Made by a program: the position numbers and the translations under genes. Shown here piece by piece: positions 8,148-18,794 of a DNA stretch of 64,000 nt. Within the stretch, counting starts at the first letter, position 1. Each line of letters starts with the position of its first letter. The notes under the pieces were generated by a model. The model was given only the letters and a program-made list of their open reading frames with translations, ran no database searches and was not told where the DNA came from. This DNA is from Halovibrio variabilis (GTDB taxonomy: Bacteria; Pseudomonadota; Gammaproteobacteria; Pseudomonadales; Halomonadaceae), in assembly GCF_007991175.1 (NCBI RefSeq), contig NZ_BJXV01000006.1, forward strand, positions 1 to 64,000, written 5' to 3'.

Positions 8148-8978
8148 CTACAAAAGCCCGGACTGAGCCAGCGCTTGCTTAACGTGGGCGGGCGCATCGG
8201 GCGCAGCGGCACGGAACAGCTGGTAAAAGTTGACGCTGGTCTGCATAGCGACTTCGTCAACGCTAATGCCCCGCTCATTGGCGATGCACTCGGCGACTTC
8301 CACCACCCACGCTGGCTGGTTCGGCTTACCGCGATAAGGCACCGGCGCAAGGTACGGGCTGTCGGTCTCAATCAGCAGGCGATCCAGTGGCAACTGGCGC
8401 GCCAGCTCGCGCAGCGGTGCGGCATTACGAAAGGTAATGATCCCGGAGAGCGAAATATAAAAGCCTAGCGCTACCGCTTCACGGGCCATCGCCAAGTCTT
8501 CAGTGAAACAGTGTAGTACACCGCCCACGCGCGGATCGCTATGTTCGCGCAGCAGATCAAGGGTGTCTTGTTTGGCTTCGCGGGTATGCACAATCACCGG
8601 CAGCTCCAACTCACGGGCGGCAAGCAAATGGCGCTTAAAGCGTTCATGCTGTATGTCGATAGGAACGCTGTCGGCGTAGTGGTAATCGAGACCGGTTTCA
8701 CCAATTGCTACCGCGCCATACTGTTCGGCGGCGTCAGTAATATCCGCCACGCTAGGCTCGCTAACCGGCGTATGCAAGGGGTGCAGGCCAGCAGAAATCG
8801 CCACATCCTGATGAGCGCGAGCAATGGCCGCCAGCTGCGGCATGTCCTCAAGCGTAACGGCAATGGCCAGAAACTGACTCACGTGCGCGGCGCGAGCGGC
8901 GGCAAGCGTGGCGGCAATATCGCCCCCGTGGGTTTGGTCGGATAAGCGATCTAAATGGCAGTGGGAATCGACAAACAT
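8148..8978 (-). CDS. TatD-family metal-dependent hydrolase (YcfH-like)
   Basis: This is a TIM-barrel amidohydrolase of 276 residues. TatD proteins are reported as 3'-5' DNases and D-aminoacyl hydrolases, and the exact substrate of this one is unknown. Metal-binding motifs are present in order: DSHCHLDRL at residues 4-12, GETGLDYHY near 92-100, VIVHTREA near 130, LHCFTED near 155 and ETDSPYLAP near 203. It lies downstream of pilZ and holB, as ycfH follows holB in E. coli, which supports the YcfH-like assignment. Its ribosome site is weak (GAGACC). Confidence 0.92.
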   Translation of the reverse strand: MFVDSHCHLDRLSDQTHGGDIAATLAAARAAHVSQFLAIAVTLEDMPQLAAIARAHQDVAISAGLHPLHTPVSEPSVADITDAAEQYGAVAIGETGLDYHYADSVPIDIQHERFKRHLLAARELELPVIVHTREAKQDTLDLLREHSDPRVGGVLHCFTEDLAMAREAVALGFYISLSGIITFRNAAPLRELARQLPLDRLLIETDSPYLAPVPYRGKPNQPAWVVEVAECIANERGISVDEVAMQTSVNFYQLFRAAAPDAPAHVKQALAQSGLL

Positions 8979-9021
8979 GCAGGTCTCAATAACGGGTGGG
9001 TAAGCGTTTCAAGCAAAGCGG

Positions 9022-9357
9022 TCAAAGCGTAAACGACGGCGCCGCTTTATCTAATTGACCGGCAAGCAGCGTCTCAATACGGTCACGCACGGGATAATCT
9101 TCCGGGCTGAAATGCAGGCCAATGCCGGGCATCCGCCGTCCGCTCACGCCGGCAGGAGACACCCACACCACATGCCCAGACAGTGAAAGCCGTTCGCTTT
9201 CCCCCGGCAGTGTGAGCAGTAAAAACACTTGCTGGCCAAGCGCGTAAGGGGTCTGAGTGGGCACAAAAATCCCCCCACGGTCCAGAAAAGGCATATAGGC
9301 GGAAAGCAGCGTCGGCACATCAGGGACGGTTAGAGAAAGCGCTTTCTGAGCTGCCAT
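9022..9357 (-). CDS. pilZ: PilZ-domain protein, type IV pilus type
   Basis: This small cytoplasmic protein has 111 residues. It resembles the orthodox PilZ of Pseudomonas, needed for type IV pilus assembly: LLSAYMPFLDRGGIFVPT, then LGQQVFLLLTLP, then GHVVWVSPAG and GIGLHFS. The cyclic-di-GMP signature RxxxR plus (D/N)xSxxG is not visible, as in Pseudomonas PilZ, which does not bind the nucleotide well. It lies between holB and tatD, the usual gammaproteobacterial position. GAGG precedes the ATG. Confidence 0.88.
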   Translation of the reverse strand: MAAQKALSLTVPDVPTLLSAYMPFLDRGGIFVPTQTPYALGQQVFLLLTLPGESERLSLSGHVVWVSPAGVSGRRMPGIGLHFSPEDYPVRDRIETLLAGQLDKAAPSFTL

Positions 9358-9374
9358 AACAACCTCGCTGCTCC

Positions 9375-9417
9375 TGTGTGAATACTTGTGTGAATAAACG
9401 GGACTTAAACGGGGCTT
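9375..9417. repeat. two short tandem duplications between pilZ and holB
   Basis: TGTGTGAATA occurs at 9375-9384 and again at 9387-9396 (period 12). An 11-bp unit, AAACGGGACTT then AAACGGGGCTT, occupies 9396-9417. Both lie wholly in the pilZ-holB spacer. Confidence 0.7.
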
Positions 9418-9454
9418 AAAACAGTTAACTCGACTAAAGCGGCGGCGAACGGGG

Positions 9455-11094
<1,640 letters not shown>

Positions 11095-11119
11095 TTAATG
11101 TGGTGATGAATCATGGCTA

Positions 11120-12127
11120 TTACCGGTTGCGAATATAGCGGTTAACGGCGTTGTTGTGTTCGCGCAACGTGCGCGAGAAATGGTGCGTACCATCACCACG
11201 AGACACGAAATAGAGCGTTTCCCCCGGTAACGGATTCACCGCCGCCTCTAATGCCGCACGCCCCGGCAGGGCAATTGGCGTAGGGGGGATCCCGTCAATC
11301 ACGTAGGTGTTATACGGCGTGGCCTCGCGGATATCGGCGCGGGTAATCCGCCCTTCGTAACGTTCGCCCATGCCATAAATGATGGTTGGGTCAGTTTGCA
11401 GGCGCATGCCCTGCTCCATGCGGCGTTTAAACACCCCGGCAATCTCACGCCGCTCCTCGGGCGCGCCGGTTTCCCGCTCAATCAGAGAGGCCATGATCAA
11501 CGCCTCGTAGGGGGAGTCAATGGTGAGATCATCGTCACGCTCTGCCCATACGTCTTCAAGGATACGCTCCATGCGGTGCAAGGATTGACGCAAGATATCC
11601 ACGTCGCTCATGCCCAGGTGGTAGCGGTAGGTATCGGGGAAAAACCAGCCCTCAGGGAAGGTGCCTTCACGGTCGAGCAGCGTCATTACTTCTGCATCGC
11701 TCATGTCAGCGGTGCGGTGGTCGAGCTTAGGGGCCGTGTTCAGCAGCTCGCGCATTTGCTTAAAAGTCCAACCTTCTGGAATCGTCAGCGGATAGCTCAC
11801 CACGTCGTCACTGCCTAACAGCGCCATCATTTCAAGGCCATTCATGCCCGGTAACAAGCGGTACTCGCCGCTGCGTAGCCGTGGCACGCCCTTAGGCTCA
11901 ACGCGCGCTAGCAGCTGAAAAGCCCAAGCGTCATCCAGCACGCCCTGCGCCTCTAAGTGCCCCACCACGTGGTTGAACCCGGCACCCGAGGGAACTTGAT
12001 AGAGCATTGGCTCATCAAGGGCGAGCGGCGCCTCTAATCGGCTCTGCCAATAGGCATAACCACCTGCCGCAGCGGCAGCCCCAACCACCACTACCACCAA
12101 AAAAGCGGTTAATAACCGTTTCACCAT
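11120..12127 (-). CDS. mltG: endolytic murein transglycosylase MltG
   Basis: MltG cleaves nascent glycan strands and is thought to terminate peptidoglycan polymerisation. The 335-residue protein has an N-terminal membrane anchor (residues 4-27, hydrophobic with many Ala, Val and Gly), so the catalytic part is periplasmic. The YceG signature is clear: YPLTIPEGWTFKQM, then FPEGWFFPDTY, then ASLIERETGAPEERREIAGVF with the catalytic Glu, then LQTDPTIIYG and YNTYVIDGIPPTPI. AGAGG lies five bases upstream of the ATG. It is part of the pabC-mltG-tmk-holB string. Confidence 0.94.
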   Translation of the reverse strand: MVKRLLTAFLVVVVVGAAAAAGGYAYWQSRLEAPLALDEPMLYQVPSGAGFNHVVGHLEAQGVLDDAWAFQLLARVEPKGVPRLRSGEYRLLPGMNGLEMMALLGSDDVVSYPLTIPEGWTFKQMRELLNTAPKLDHRTADMSDAEVMTLLDREGTFPEGWFFPDTYRYHLGMSDVDILRQSLHRMERILEDVWAERDDDLTIDSPYEALIMASLIERETGAPEERREIAGVFKRRMEQGMRLQTDPTIIYGMGERYEGRITRADIREATPYNTYVIDGIPPTPIALPGRAALEAAVNPLPGETLYFVSRGDGTHHFSRTLREHNNAVNRYIRNR

Positions 12128-12170
12128 GCCACCTCTAGAAAATTGCCGAGCGCTATCTAAAAAACACTAT

Positions 12171-12215
12171 CTACACAAATACCCGCTACACAAATACCCG
12201 CTACACAAATACCCG
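12171..12215. repeat. three 15-bp tandem repeats in the pabC-mltG spacer
   Basis: The unit CTACACAAATACCCG is repeated exactly three times at 12171, 12186 and 12201, followed by a decayed partial copy. The array lies between pabC and mltG and has no coding role. Confidence 0.95.
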
Positions 12216-12233
12216 CTAAACAAACACTAGCGT

Positions 12234-13094
12234 TTAAGCGAAGCCTAATAAGGGATGGGCTAAACACTGAAGTGGATCGCTGGCGGGCAAGGGCCAGCGC
12301 TGTAGCCGCGAGCCATTCGTGGAAAACAGCGTGGTAACAGGCCACACACCCTGTACCGAATTAGCCACCCAAAGCTGATCAACAGCGCTGAGCTCACCTA
12401 GCGGCAAAGCGGCCTGCGTCACAGCGCCTTGATCAATCAACGCCGCGCGCAGCGTACCGGCCACACCGCACTGGTCAAGCGGCGGAGTAAATAGCGCCCC
12501 CGCCTGCTGCCAAAAAACATTCATGCTGGTGGCCTCCACAACACGGCCAGCGCTATCGGCAAGCAATCCTTCAGCGATACTGGCATCTCGCCATTCACGA
12601 CGCGCCAGCACGTTTTCCAAACGATTCAGATGCTTAATGCCTGCCAAATACGGCTGGTGACCAAGTCGCAAGTTGCAAAGCCGCACCCTCACCCCTTCCT
12701 GCCAGCGCTTAACCACCGGCTGGAAAGGCGTGCGTCGGCTAAGCAAACGGGGCGTGATGCTCTCAGGCTCGGCGTAGCCGCGCCCCCCGCTACCCCGGGT
12801 CAGTATGAGCTTAAGCACTTCGAGTTCAGCGGTGGGGTCGCCCTGCCAAGTGGCATCAAGCGCGTCTTGGCAAGGGAATGGTATCCCTAAACGATCGCAG
12901 CCCAGCGCTAAACGCGCGCGGTGATGCTCCCACAGCACTGGCGCACCGGCGCGCAACAGCACGGTTTCAAACAGGCCATCACCGTACGCTAGCCCGCGGT
13001 CATCGAACGGTACTAAATCAGCCGGCCCTAAATCAACCGACCCTAAAGCACCCGAAGACGCCTGTTGCTCAAAACCCACTGGGCGCGACACCAT
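12234..13094 (-). CDS. pabC: aminodeoxychorismate lyase
   Basis: PabC is a PLP-dependent fold-type IV enzyme that converts aminodeoxychorismate to p-aminobenzoate for folate synthesis. The 286-residue sequence shows DDRGLAYGDGLFETV near 31-45, LTRGSGGRGY near 97-106 and KHLNRLENVLARREW near 145-159, with the catalytic Lys. The N-terminus carries about 15 extra residues compared with E. coli PabC, including an internal pentapeptide repeat (GSVDL, GPADL). The ATG at 13094 has no obvious ribosome site and follows the fabF stop by six bases, so it probably relies on coupling. A branched-chain aminotransferase-like activity is less likely given the fab-pabC-mltG context. Confidence 0.9.
   Translation of the reverse strand: MVSRPVGFEQQASSGALGSVDLGPADLVPFDDRGLAYGDGLFETVLLRAGAPVLWEHHRARLALGCDRLGIPFPCQDALDATWQGDPTAELEVLKLILTRGSGGRGYAEPESITPRLLSRRTPFQPVVKRWQEGVRVRLCNLRLGHQPYLAGIKHLNRLENVLARREWRDASIAEGLLADSAGRVVEATSMNVFWQQAGALFTPPLDQCGVAGTLRAALIDQGAVTQAALPLGELSAVDQLWVANSVQGVWPVTTLFSTNGSRLQRWPLPASDPLQCLAHPLLGFA
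13013..13057. repeat. three imperfect 15-bp repeats inside the pabC 5' end
   Basis: Units starting CTAAATCAGCCGGCC, CTAAATCAACCGACC and CTAAAGCACCCGAAG lie head to tail in frame. They encode a degenerate pentapeptide repeat near residues 14-28 of PabC, just before the conserved fold begins. Confidence 0.8.
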
Positions 13095-13100
13095 CGTTGA

Positions 13101-14339
13101 CTACACTTTTTTAAACAGCAGTGAGCCGTTCGTGCCGCCAAAGCCAAACGAGTTGGAAAGCGCCATATCGATGCGCATATCTCGCGCGGTATGCGGCACG
13201 TAGTCGAGGTTGCAACCCGCCTGAGGGTTATCCAAATTAATCGTGGGCGGCGCCACCTGGTCACGGATGGCCAAGATGCTAAATACCGCCTCTACTGCGC
13301 CTGCGGCACCCAGCAGGTGGCCAATCATCGATTTTGTCGAACTGACCGCCACGCTATTGGCAGCGTCACCCAAGACGTTCTCAATGGCACGGCTTTCGGC
13401 TAAATCGCCTGCAGCCGTGGAGGTGCCATGAGCGTTAATGTAGTGAACCTCAGCGACGTCTACCTGGGCATCTTTGATCGCATTGCGCATCGAAAGTGCC
13501 GCCCCACGGCCATCTTCCGGCGGCGAGGTCATGTGATAGGCGTCATCGCTCATGCCAAAGCCAACCAGCTCGGCATAGATGTTAGCGCCGCGCGCCTTGG
13601 CGTGCTCATACTCTTCCAGCACCAGCACGCCGGCGCCGTCGGACAACACGAAACCGTCTCGATCCGTATCCCAGGGACGGCTTGCCGCCTCGGGGTCGTC
13701 ATTGCGCGTAGACAGCGCACGCGCGGCGGAGAAGCCTGCGAGGCCTAACGGCGTCGTCGCCATTTCAGCACCGCCACAGACCATTACATCGGCGTCGCCG
13801 TAGGCAATCGTACGCGCGCTGTAGCCGATATTGTGAGTACCCGTTGTGCAAGCGGTGGTAATCGCGATATTGGGCCCTCTAAAGCCATGCTGGATCGCCA
13901 TATTGCCCGATATCATATTAATGATAGAGCCCGGCACAAAGAACGGCGAGACTTTGCGCGCGCCGCCTTTGTTGAGCGCATTATGGTTATGCTCAATCAT
14001 CGGCAACCCACCAATGCCCGAGCCAATTGCCACCCCAATACGGTCGGCATTTTCCTCGGTACACTCGATACCCGAATCGTCAACAGCCTGGGCACCGGCG
14101 GCCATGCCGTATTGAATAAATAAATCCATCTTGCGGGCATCTTTAGGATTCAAATACGGGCTGATATCAAACTCTTTAATCGAGCCACCGAAGCGAGTGT
14201 TTAAACCGCCGGTGTCGAAATGTTCTATAGGCGTAATACCGCTTTTACCGGCCAAGATATTGGCCCACGACTCATCCACCTTATTGCCCACTGGGGTCAC
14301 CAGGCCTAGCCCGGTTACCACTACCCTTTTCCGTGCCAT
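13101..14339 (-). CDS. fabF: beta-ketoacyl-ACP synthase II
   Basis: FabF elongates acyl-ACP by condensation with malonyl-ACP and governs temperature control of unsaturated chain length. The 412-residue length is typical. The catalytic Cys lies in [13 protein letters not shown] near residue 163, the first His in [11 protein letters not shown] near 303, and the second His in [14 protein letters not shown] near 340. The ATG at 14339 follows TGGAGGAAAG. The six-residue upstream extension is not used by the family. It follows acpP after an intrinsic terminator, so fabF probably receives read-through transcription or has a promoter of its own. Confidence 0.96.
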   Translation of the reverse strand: MARKRVVVTGLGLVTPVGNKVDESWANILAGKSGITPIEHFDTGGLNTRFGGSIKEFDISPYLNPKDARKMDLFIQYGMAAGAQAVDDSGIECTEENADRIGVAIGSGIGGLPMIEHNHNALNKGGARKVSPFFVPGSIINMISGNMAIQHGFRGPNIAITTACTTGTHNIGYSARTIAYGDADVMVCGGAEMATTPLGLAGFSAARALSTRNDDPEAASRPWDTDRDGFVLSDGAGVLVLEEYEHAKARGANIYAELVGFGMSDDAYHMTSPPEDGRGAALSMRNAIKDAQVDVAEVHYINAHGTSTAAGDLAESRAIENVLGDAANSVAVSSTKSMIGHLLGAAGAVEAVFSILAIRDQVAPPTINLDNPQAGCNLDYVPHTARDMRIDMALSNSFGFGGTNGSLLFKKV

Positions 14340-14451
14340 CAGCTTTCCTCCAGGCATCCATGGTGACGCGACCCACTTGGGTCATCTGCTGCTTAAATTT
14401 GCTCAACAGTATAACGGAGATTGAACGTTATAAGCAGTGTGGCAGCAAAGC

Positions 14452-14483
14452 AAAAAAGCCGCCCTGGAAAAGGACGGCTTTTA
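14452..14483 (-). terminator. terminator or attenuator between acpP and fabF
   Basis: AAAAGCCGTCC pairs with GGGCGGCTTTT around a short loop, and on the minus strand it ends in TTTTTTG. Its place between acpP and fabF would allow much more acpP than fabF transcript, fitting the high need for acyl carrier protein. Confidence 0.75.
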
Positions 14484-14531
14484 AGTCGGGTGACAAGCAC
14501 CCCACCTAGGTTCGATGCATCAACGCAGCCC

Positions 14532-14765
14532 TTACTGGTGGGCGTTTACGTAATCGATGGCTTCTTGAACCGTGGTGATCTTCTCAGCTTCTTCATCAGG
14601 AATTTCAGTATCGAATTCCTCTTCCAAAGCCATTACCAGCTCAACGGTGTCGAGCGAATCAGCACCCAAGTCTTCTGTAAAAGAAGAGCTGTTTTGGATG
14701 TCTTCTTCTTTAACGTTCAGGCGCTCTGCTACAACTTTCTTCACGCGCTCTTCAATAGTACTCAT
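14532..14765 (-). CDS. acpP: acyl carrier protein
   Basis: ACP carries growing acyl chains on a phosphopantetheine arm. The 77-residue acidic protein has the usual length and the modification site Ser37 in [18 protein letters not shown]. The start [16 protein letters not shown] is the family start, and a 20-residue in-frame extension upstream was rejected. It lies between fabG and fabF and is followed by a strong terminator. Confidence 0.97.
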   Translation of the reverse strand: MSTIEERVKKVVAERLNVKEEDIQNSSSFTEDLGADSLDTVELVMALEEEFDTEIPDEEAEKITTVQEAIDYVNAHQ

Positions 14766-14889
14766 TAACGTACTCCAGTCGTTCACATTAGCCGTTTTTG
14801 ATAACCAGCTATTTGGAAACCGCAAGCCAAAAGCTGCGGGGTAGTTTATAGACGCCCTTAGATCGACGCAACCGCCAAACCCAAGGCCA

Positions 14890-15633
14890 TCAACGCATAT
14901 TCATGCCGCCGTTAACGTGAAGCGTCTCACCGGTGATATACCCGGCGGCATCACTGGTTAAAAACCCCACCGCGGCGGCGATCTCTTCCGGCGCACCTAA
15001 ACGGGCCAACGGAATTTGCTTAAGCAGCATTTCGTGCTGCGCTTCCGGTAGCGCCTCGGTCATATCGGTGGCAATAAAGCCCGGCGCCACTGAATTGACC
15101 GTAATCGCCCGCGAAGACACTTCGCGCGCCAATGCCCGGCTAAACCCTTCCATACCAGCCTTAGCGGCAGCGTAGTTAGTTTGACCCATGTTGCCCATGG
15201 TTGCCACTACCGAGCTGATCGACACAATACGCCCAAAGCGCGCTTTAGTCATGCCCCGCAAACAGGCTTTACTGACACGATAGACAGACTTGAGGTTGGT
15301 ATCCATGACAGAATCCCACTCGTCTTCCTTCATACGCATCAGCAAATTGTCGCGCGTAATACCGGCATTGTTGACCAAAATGGTCGGCGCACCAAAGCGC
15401 TCTGCAATGGTTTTTAATACGTCATCAATACTGGCTTGATCGGTCACATTGAGGCACAGACCGGCCCCTTCAATGCCGTTCTGCTTCAAATCGGCATCAA
15501 TTTTCTCAGCGCCTGATTCGCTGGTCGCCGTACCAATCACGATACGCCCCTGGCGACCCAACTCGTGGGCGACTGCTTGGCCAATGCCACGACTCGCTCC
15601 TGTTACCAGGGCAACTCTACGTTCTTGTGTCAT
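14890..15633 (-). CDS. fabG: 3-oxoacyl-ACP reductase
   Basis: FabG is the NADPH-dependent short-chain reductase of each fatty-acid elongation cycle. The 247 residues show the nucleotide-binding [11 protein letters not shown] near 14-24, [14 protein letters not shown] near 88-101, the Ser of [10 protein letters not shown] near 140 and the YAAAK catalytic pair near 154-158. It ends [15 protein letters not shown] as FabG does. AAAGGCAG lies upstream of the ATG. It is in the usual fabD-fabG-acpP order. Confidence 0.96.
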   Translation of the reverse strand: MTQERRVALVTGASRGIGQAVAHELGRQGRIVIGTATSESGAEKIDADLKQNGIEGAGLCLNVTDQASIDDVLKTIAERFGAPTILVNNAGITRDNLLMRMKEDEWDSVMDTNLKSVYRVSKACLRGMTKARFGRIVSISSVVATMGNMGQTNYAAAKAGMEGFSRALAREVSSRAITVNSVAPGFIATDMTEALPEAQHEMLLKQIPLARLGAPEEIAAAVGFLTSDAAGYITGETLHVNGGMNMR

Positions 15634-15691
15634 AACGTTCTGCCTTTAACCGAGTTAACAAGCAAGGATAGGGTAAGACAATAGCCCATGT

Positions 15692-16651
15692 TCACCGCTT
15701 GTCAGTTAACGTTTCACGCGCAAGCTCCAGCGCGGCAACCAGGCTGTCGGGGTCATTCACCGCCAGCCCCTTACTGCCCTTCACGATACGCTTATTGAGC
15801 CCTGTCAACACCTTGCCTGGACCGCACTCAATAAACACCTCCACGCCTTGAGCCGCCATTGCTTCCACGCAGGCGCTCCAGCGCACCGGCTGATAAAGCT
15901 GCTCAATAAGCCGTGTCTTGAGCGTAGCGATCTCGGCATGGGCCTGCGCGTCGACATTTTGAATCACCGTGTAGCGCGGCGCACGCAGCTCAATTGCCTG
16001 CATCGCCGCCGCCAGGCGCTCGGCGGCGGGGCGCATTAATGCACAGTGCGAAGGCACTGAAACCGGCAGGGCCATGGCACGTTTGGCGCCTGACTCTTGG
16101 CAGGTGACCATCGCTCGCTCAACGGCCGCTTTGGACCCCGCGATAACCACTTGGCCAGGGGAATTGTAGTTGACAGCCGAAACCACATCGCCTTGGGCAG
16201 CCTTTTCGCAGGCAGCCTCAACGGCATCGTCTGCCAGGCCTAGAATCGCCGCCATACCCCCTTCGCCCGCGGGCACTGCTTCCTGCATCGCTTCGCCACG
16301 CAGCCGTACCAAGTTAACGCCTTCGGCAAAGCCCATCACGCCAGCGCACACCATCGCACTGTATTCGCCCAAACTATGGCCGGCCATCACACTGGGGCGC
16401 GGCCCTTCCAGCTCCTGCCACACGCGCCAAATGGCGACGCTGGCGGAGAGCAGCGCCGGCTGGGTGCAGGCGGTAGCATTAAGCGACGCTTCAGGGCCTT
16501 CTTGGACGACTTTCCATAAGTCATAGCCCAACGCTTCTGACGCTTCCTCAAATGTCGTTCCCACCACGCTATAACGCTCGGCTAGCTCTCGCAGCATTCC
16601 AAGCTGCTGAGAGCCTTGCCCGGGGAAAATGAGGGCAAGGGGTTGAGACAT
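15692..16651 (-). CDS. fabD: malonyl-CoA-ACP transacylase
   Basis: FabD moves malonyl from CoA to ACP. The 319-residue protein has FPGQGSQ near 9-15, the nucleophile Ser in MAGHSLGEYSA near 93-103, and SVPSHCALM with the catalytic His near 203. The start MSQPLALIFPGQGSQ matches the family, and a 25-residue upstream extension was rejected. It is preceded directly by plsX. The fabH gene found between plsX and fabD in E. coli is absent, leaving a 135-bp spacer. Confidence 0.95.
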   Translation of the reverse strand: MSQPLALIFPGQGSQQLGMLRELAERYSVVGTTFEEASEALGYDLWKVVQEGPEASLNATACTQPALLSASVAIWRVWQELEGPRPSVMAGHSLGEYSAMVCAGVMGFAEGVNLVRLRGEAMQEAVPAGEGGMAAILGLADDAVEAACEKAAQGDVVSAVNYNSPGQVVIAGSKAAVERAMVTCQESGAKRAMALPVSVPSHCALMRPAAERLAAAMQAIELRAPRYTVIQNVDAQAHAEIATLKTRLIEQLYQPVRWSACVEAMAAQGVEVFIECGPGKVLTGLNKRIVKGSKGLAVNDPDSLVAALELARETLTDKR

Positions 16652-16680
16652 GTCGTTCACCTTTGCTCTTTTAGGCATTT

Positions 16681-16692
16681 GCTCATATGAGC
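16681..16692. promoter_or_regulatory. perfect 12-bp palindrome upstream of fabD
   Basis: GCTCATATGAGC is an exact palindrome 29 bp before the fabD start, in the plsX-fabD spacer. It could be a binding site or a small hairpin. No regulator is recognised. Confidence 0.3.
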
Positions 16693-16786
16693 GATAGGCA
16701 AGGTTATTGGCACATCCGAATGCCACCTATAACCCGCAAAAATCTAGCTGTCTTATTATCCAATCACACTGGCCGGCAATCATCGG

Positions 16787-17812
16787 CTACAACGATGACG
16801 CCTGCCAGCGGCCTGCGATACGTGCAGGCAAATCATGCTCGACTTCTTGCAGGGCGCGATGGATAGCGTAGTAGAAACCATCGGCGTGCGCACCGCCGTG
16901 ACTTTTCACCACGATGCCACGCAACCCTAACAAGCTGGCCCCGTTATAGCGTACGGGATCCAGCTCCTGCTTTAAGCGCTTCAACACAGGCTTGGCCAGT
17001 AGGCTTGCCAAACGACCACTTAGGCGCGATTCAAACGCCATCTGCACGCGTTCTACCAGCATACTCGTCAAACCTTCGCTAGCTTTTAGGACGGCATTAC
17101 CCACAAAACCGTCGCATACCACCACGTCAAGCTGGCCTTTAAACACATCGCCACCCTCCGCGTAGCCGTGGTAAACAAAAGCGTCGCGACCCGCGCGCTG
17201 GCGCAGCAAACGATCCGCCTCGCGCACGCTCGCACTGCCTTTGGTCGCTTCGGCGCCCACGTTGAGCAGCGCAACCCGGGGCTGCACCGTACCATCGACA
17301 CACTGCGCCATCGCCGCGCCCATCAGGGCAAAATCGACCAGCCGATGGGCGGGCGAGTCCACGTTGGCACCCAAGTCGAGCAAATAGCAGCGGCTGCCTC
17401 GGCGCGCAGGAATGGCGGTACTGATCGCGGGGCGAGAAATACCCTCAATCATACCCACCTCGCGCCGCGCCAGCGCCACCAGTGCGGCCGTACTGCCCGC
17501 ACTGACACCGGCTACCGCTTCCCCCTGCGCAACGCTTCGCAGCATGTGCCCCATGCTGGTCGCCTGACCGTTACGCAGCGCCCAGGCAGCCGTTGCAGAT
17601 GATGCAACGCTGTCCGGCGCATCACGGACCACCAAACGTGACGTTGCCGCAGCCAAAGGCTGCGGCAAGCGTGATAGTTCAGCAGCAATTTGCTGATGCG
17701 GGCCAAACAGAATCAGCTCGAGGTGGGGGTGTTCCACCGCCGCCCTGGCGGAGCCTGCGATAATCGCTTGAGGGCCTTGGTCACCCCCCATCACATCAAT
17801 CGCTAGGCGCAT
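16787..17812 (-). CDS. plsX: phosphate acyltransferase PlsX
   Basis: PlsX makes acyl-phosphate from acyl-ACP, the acyl donor for the first step of phospholipid synthesis. The 341 residues begin MRLAIDVMGGDQGPQAIIAGS, a family hallmark, and contain VGMIEGISRPAISTAIPA, LLDLGANVD, NVGAEATKGS and DVVVCDGFVGNAVLKASEG. It follows rpmF and yceD in the classic yceD-rpmF-plsX arrangement that ties ribosome and lipid synthesis together. The ribosome site is weak. Confidence 0.96.
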   Translation of the reverse strand: MRLAIDVMGGDQGPQAIIAGSARAAVEHPHLELILFGPHQQIAAELSRLPQPLAAATSRLVVRDAPDSVASSATAAWALRNGQATSMGHMLRSVAQGEAVAGVSAGSTAALVALARREVGMIEGISRPAISTAIPARRGSRCYLLDLGANVDSPAHRLVDFALMGAAMAQCVDGTVQPRVALLNVGAEATKGSASVREADRLLRQRAGRDAFVYHGYAEGGDVFKGQLDVVVCDGFVGNAVLKASEGLTSMLVERVQMAFESRLSGRLASLLAKPVLKRLKQELDPVRYNGASLLGLRGIVVKSHGGAHADGFYYAIHRALQEVEHDLPARIAGRWQASSL

Positions 17813-17855
17813 ACCACACCGAGTCCGTTTAGCCGCTTAGTAACGTAATTGAGAT

Positions 17856-18026
17856 TTATACTTCAATCACTTTACGCCCACGGTAGAAACCGTCCGGAGA
17901 AATGTGGTGACGCAGGTGCGTGGTACCGGTTTCTTTGTCCTGGGACAGTGTCGCTGCGGTCAGCGCATCGTGGCTACGACGCATGCCGCGCTTGGAACGA
18001 GTTTTACGGTTCTTTTGAACTGCCAT
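17856..18026 (-). CDS. rpmF: 50S ribosomal protein L32
   Basis: L32 is a small basic protein of the large ribosomal subunit. The ORF has 56 residues and begins [20 protein letters not shown], the L32 hallmark, followed by [20 protein letters not shown]. It lacks the zinc-binding cysteine pairs (C-minus type), as in most proteobacteria. TGGAGTAAA precedes the ATG. It lies 35 bp after yceD and 43 bp before plsX. Confidence 0.97.
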   Translation of the reverse strand: MAVQKNRKTRSKRGMRRSHDALTAATLSQDKETGTTHLRHHISPDGFYRGRKVIEV

Positions 18027-18061
18027 GGGGTTTACTCCAAGGTATTTAAGGTAAAGGGTGC

Positions 18062-18592
18062 TTATTTTTTGCCTTTCAAGGCATTAAGCACCGCGAAAGG
18101 GTTTGTCGCTGGCGTTGTGTCTGACGCCGCGCCTGCTGTTTTGCTGACCAGCTGCTCCGCCGAGACATAACAGTCGGCTTCATCGTGATAGACCACCTGG
18201 GGCAGGCTGAGAATCAATTCATCCTCGACCACCGTCAGAAGGTCCAGCTGTTCCTTTTCCACTAGCACCGGTTCATGACTGGCAGGCAGCTCGGCCGCTA
18301 AGGATTCGTCAGTGACCATACCAAGCAAGAAGTCACTGCTTACCTGTTGAGGCATCGGCACCAGGCAGCGTCGGCAGGCAAGCGCTAACGTCGCTTGCAA
18401 GTGGCCACGAATTTCACGACGACCTTGAGCATCGACGCCAAACGCAAGCACGACATGGCAGTCGCCGGTTTGGGCACCCGCTTCTTCGGTAAGACGTGAC
18501 AGCTTATCAAGCGCTACCAAGCCTTCGATTCGTTCGTGGCGGGCTGCAAGCTTATAAGGCTCAACCCGGCTGGGGAGTTGTGAGGTCAACAT
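18062..18592 (-). CDS. yceD: YceD/DUF177 family protein
   Basis: This conserved protein is linked to large-subunit rRNA (23S) accumulation, and its direct action is uncertain. I chose the ATG at 18592, giving 176 residues from [20 protein letters not shown], because DUF177 proteins start close to this point. An in-frame extension to 18724 would run through a 21-bp tandem duplication and looks non-coding. The conserved [11 protein letters not shown] (CxxC) lies near residues 60-70 and the acidic [19 protein letters not shown] near 118-136. It leads the long fab operon. Confidence 0.88.
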   Translation of the reverse strand: MLTSQLPSRVEPYKLAARHERIEGLVALDKLSRLTEEAGAQTGDCHVVLAFGVDAQGRREIRGHLQATLALACRRCLVPMPQQVSSDFLLGMVTDESLAAELPASHEPVLVEKEQLDLLTVVEDELILSLPQVVYHDEADCYVSAEQLVSKTAGAASDTTPATNPFAVLNALKGKK

Positions 18593-18657
18593 AGGCGCGC
18601 AATGATAGGCACTCCCCCCGCTGCTGTCAAAGCTGTCGGTATATTTCTGCATACATT

Positions 18658-18699
18658 CCTCAATAAATAATCTGCTAGCCTCAATAAATAACCTGCTAG
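18658..18699. repeat. 21-bp tandem duplication upstream of yceD
   Basis: Two adjacent 21-bp units (18658-18678 and 18679-18699) differ at one base and share CCTCAATAAATAA. They lie in the divergent yceD-maf spacer, where the fab operon promoter is expected. Confidence 0.9.
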
Positions 18700-18794
18700 G
18701 CGGTAATAAACAGCCTACATACACCTCCTCATGGTTTCGCTACACTTCACCTTTTGGCTTTCAACAGCGTTACAAAGCAATTCAGGAGATATTT

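Noticed and set aside
12171-12215. CRISPR array
   Set aside because: Repeats are contiguous with no spacers and no cas genes are nearby.
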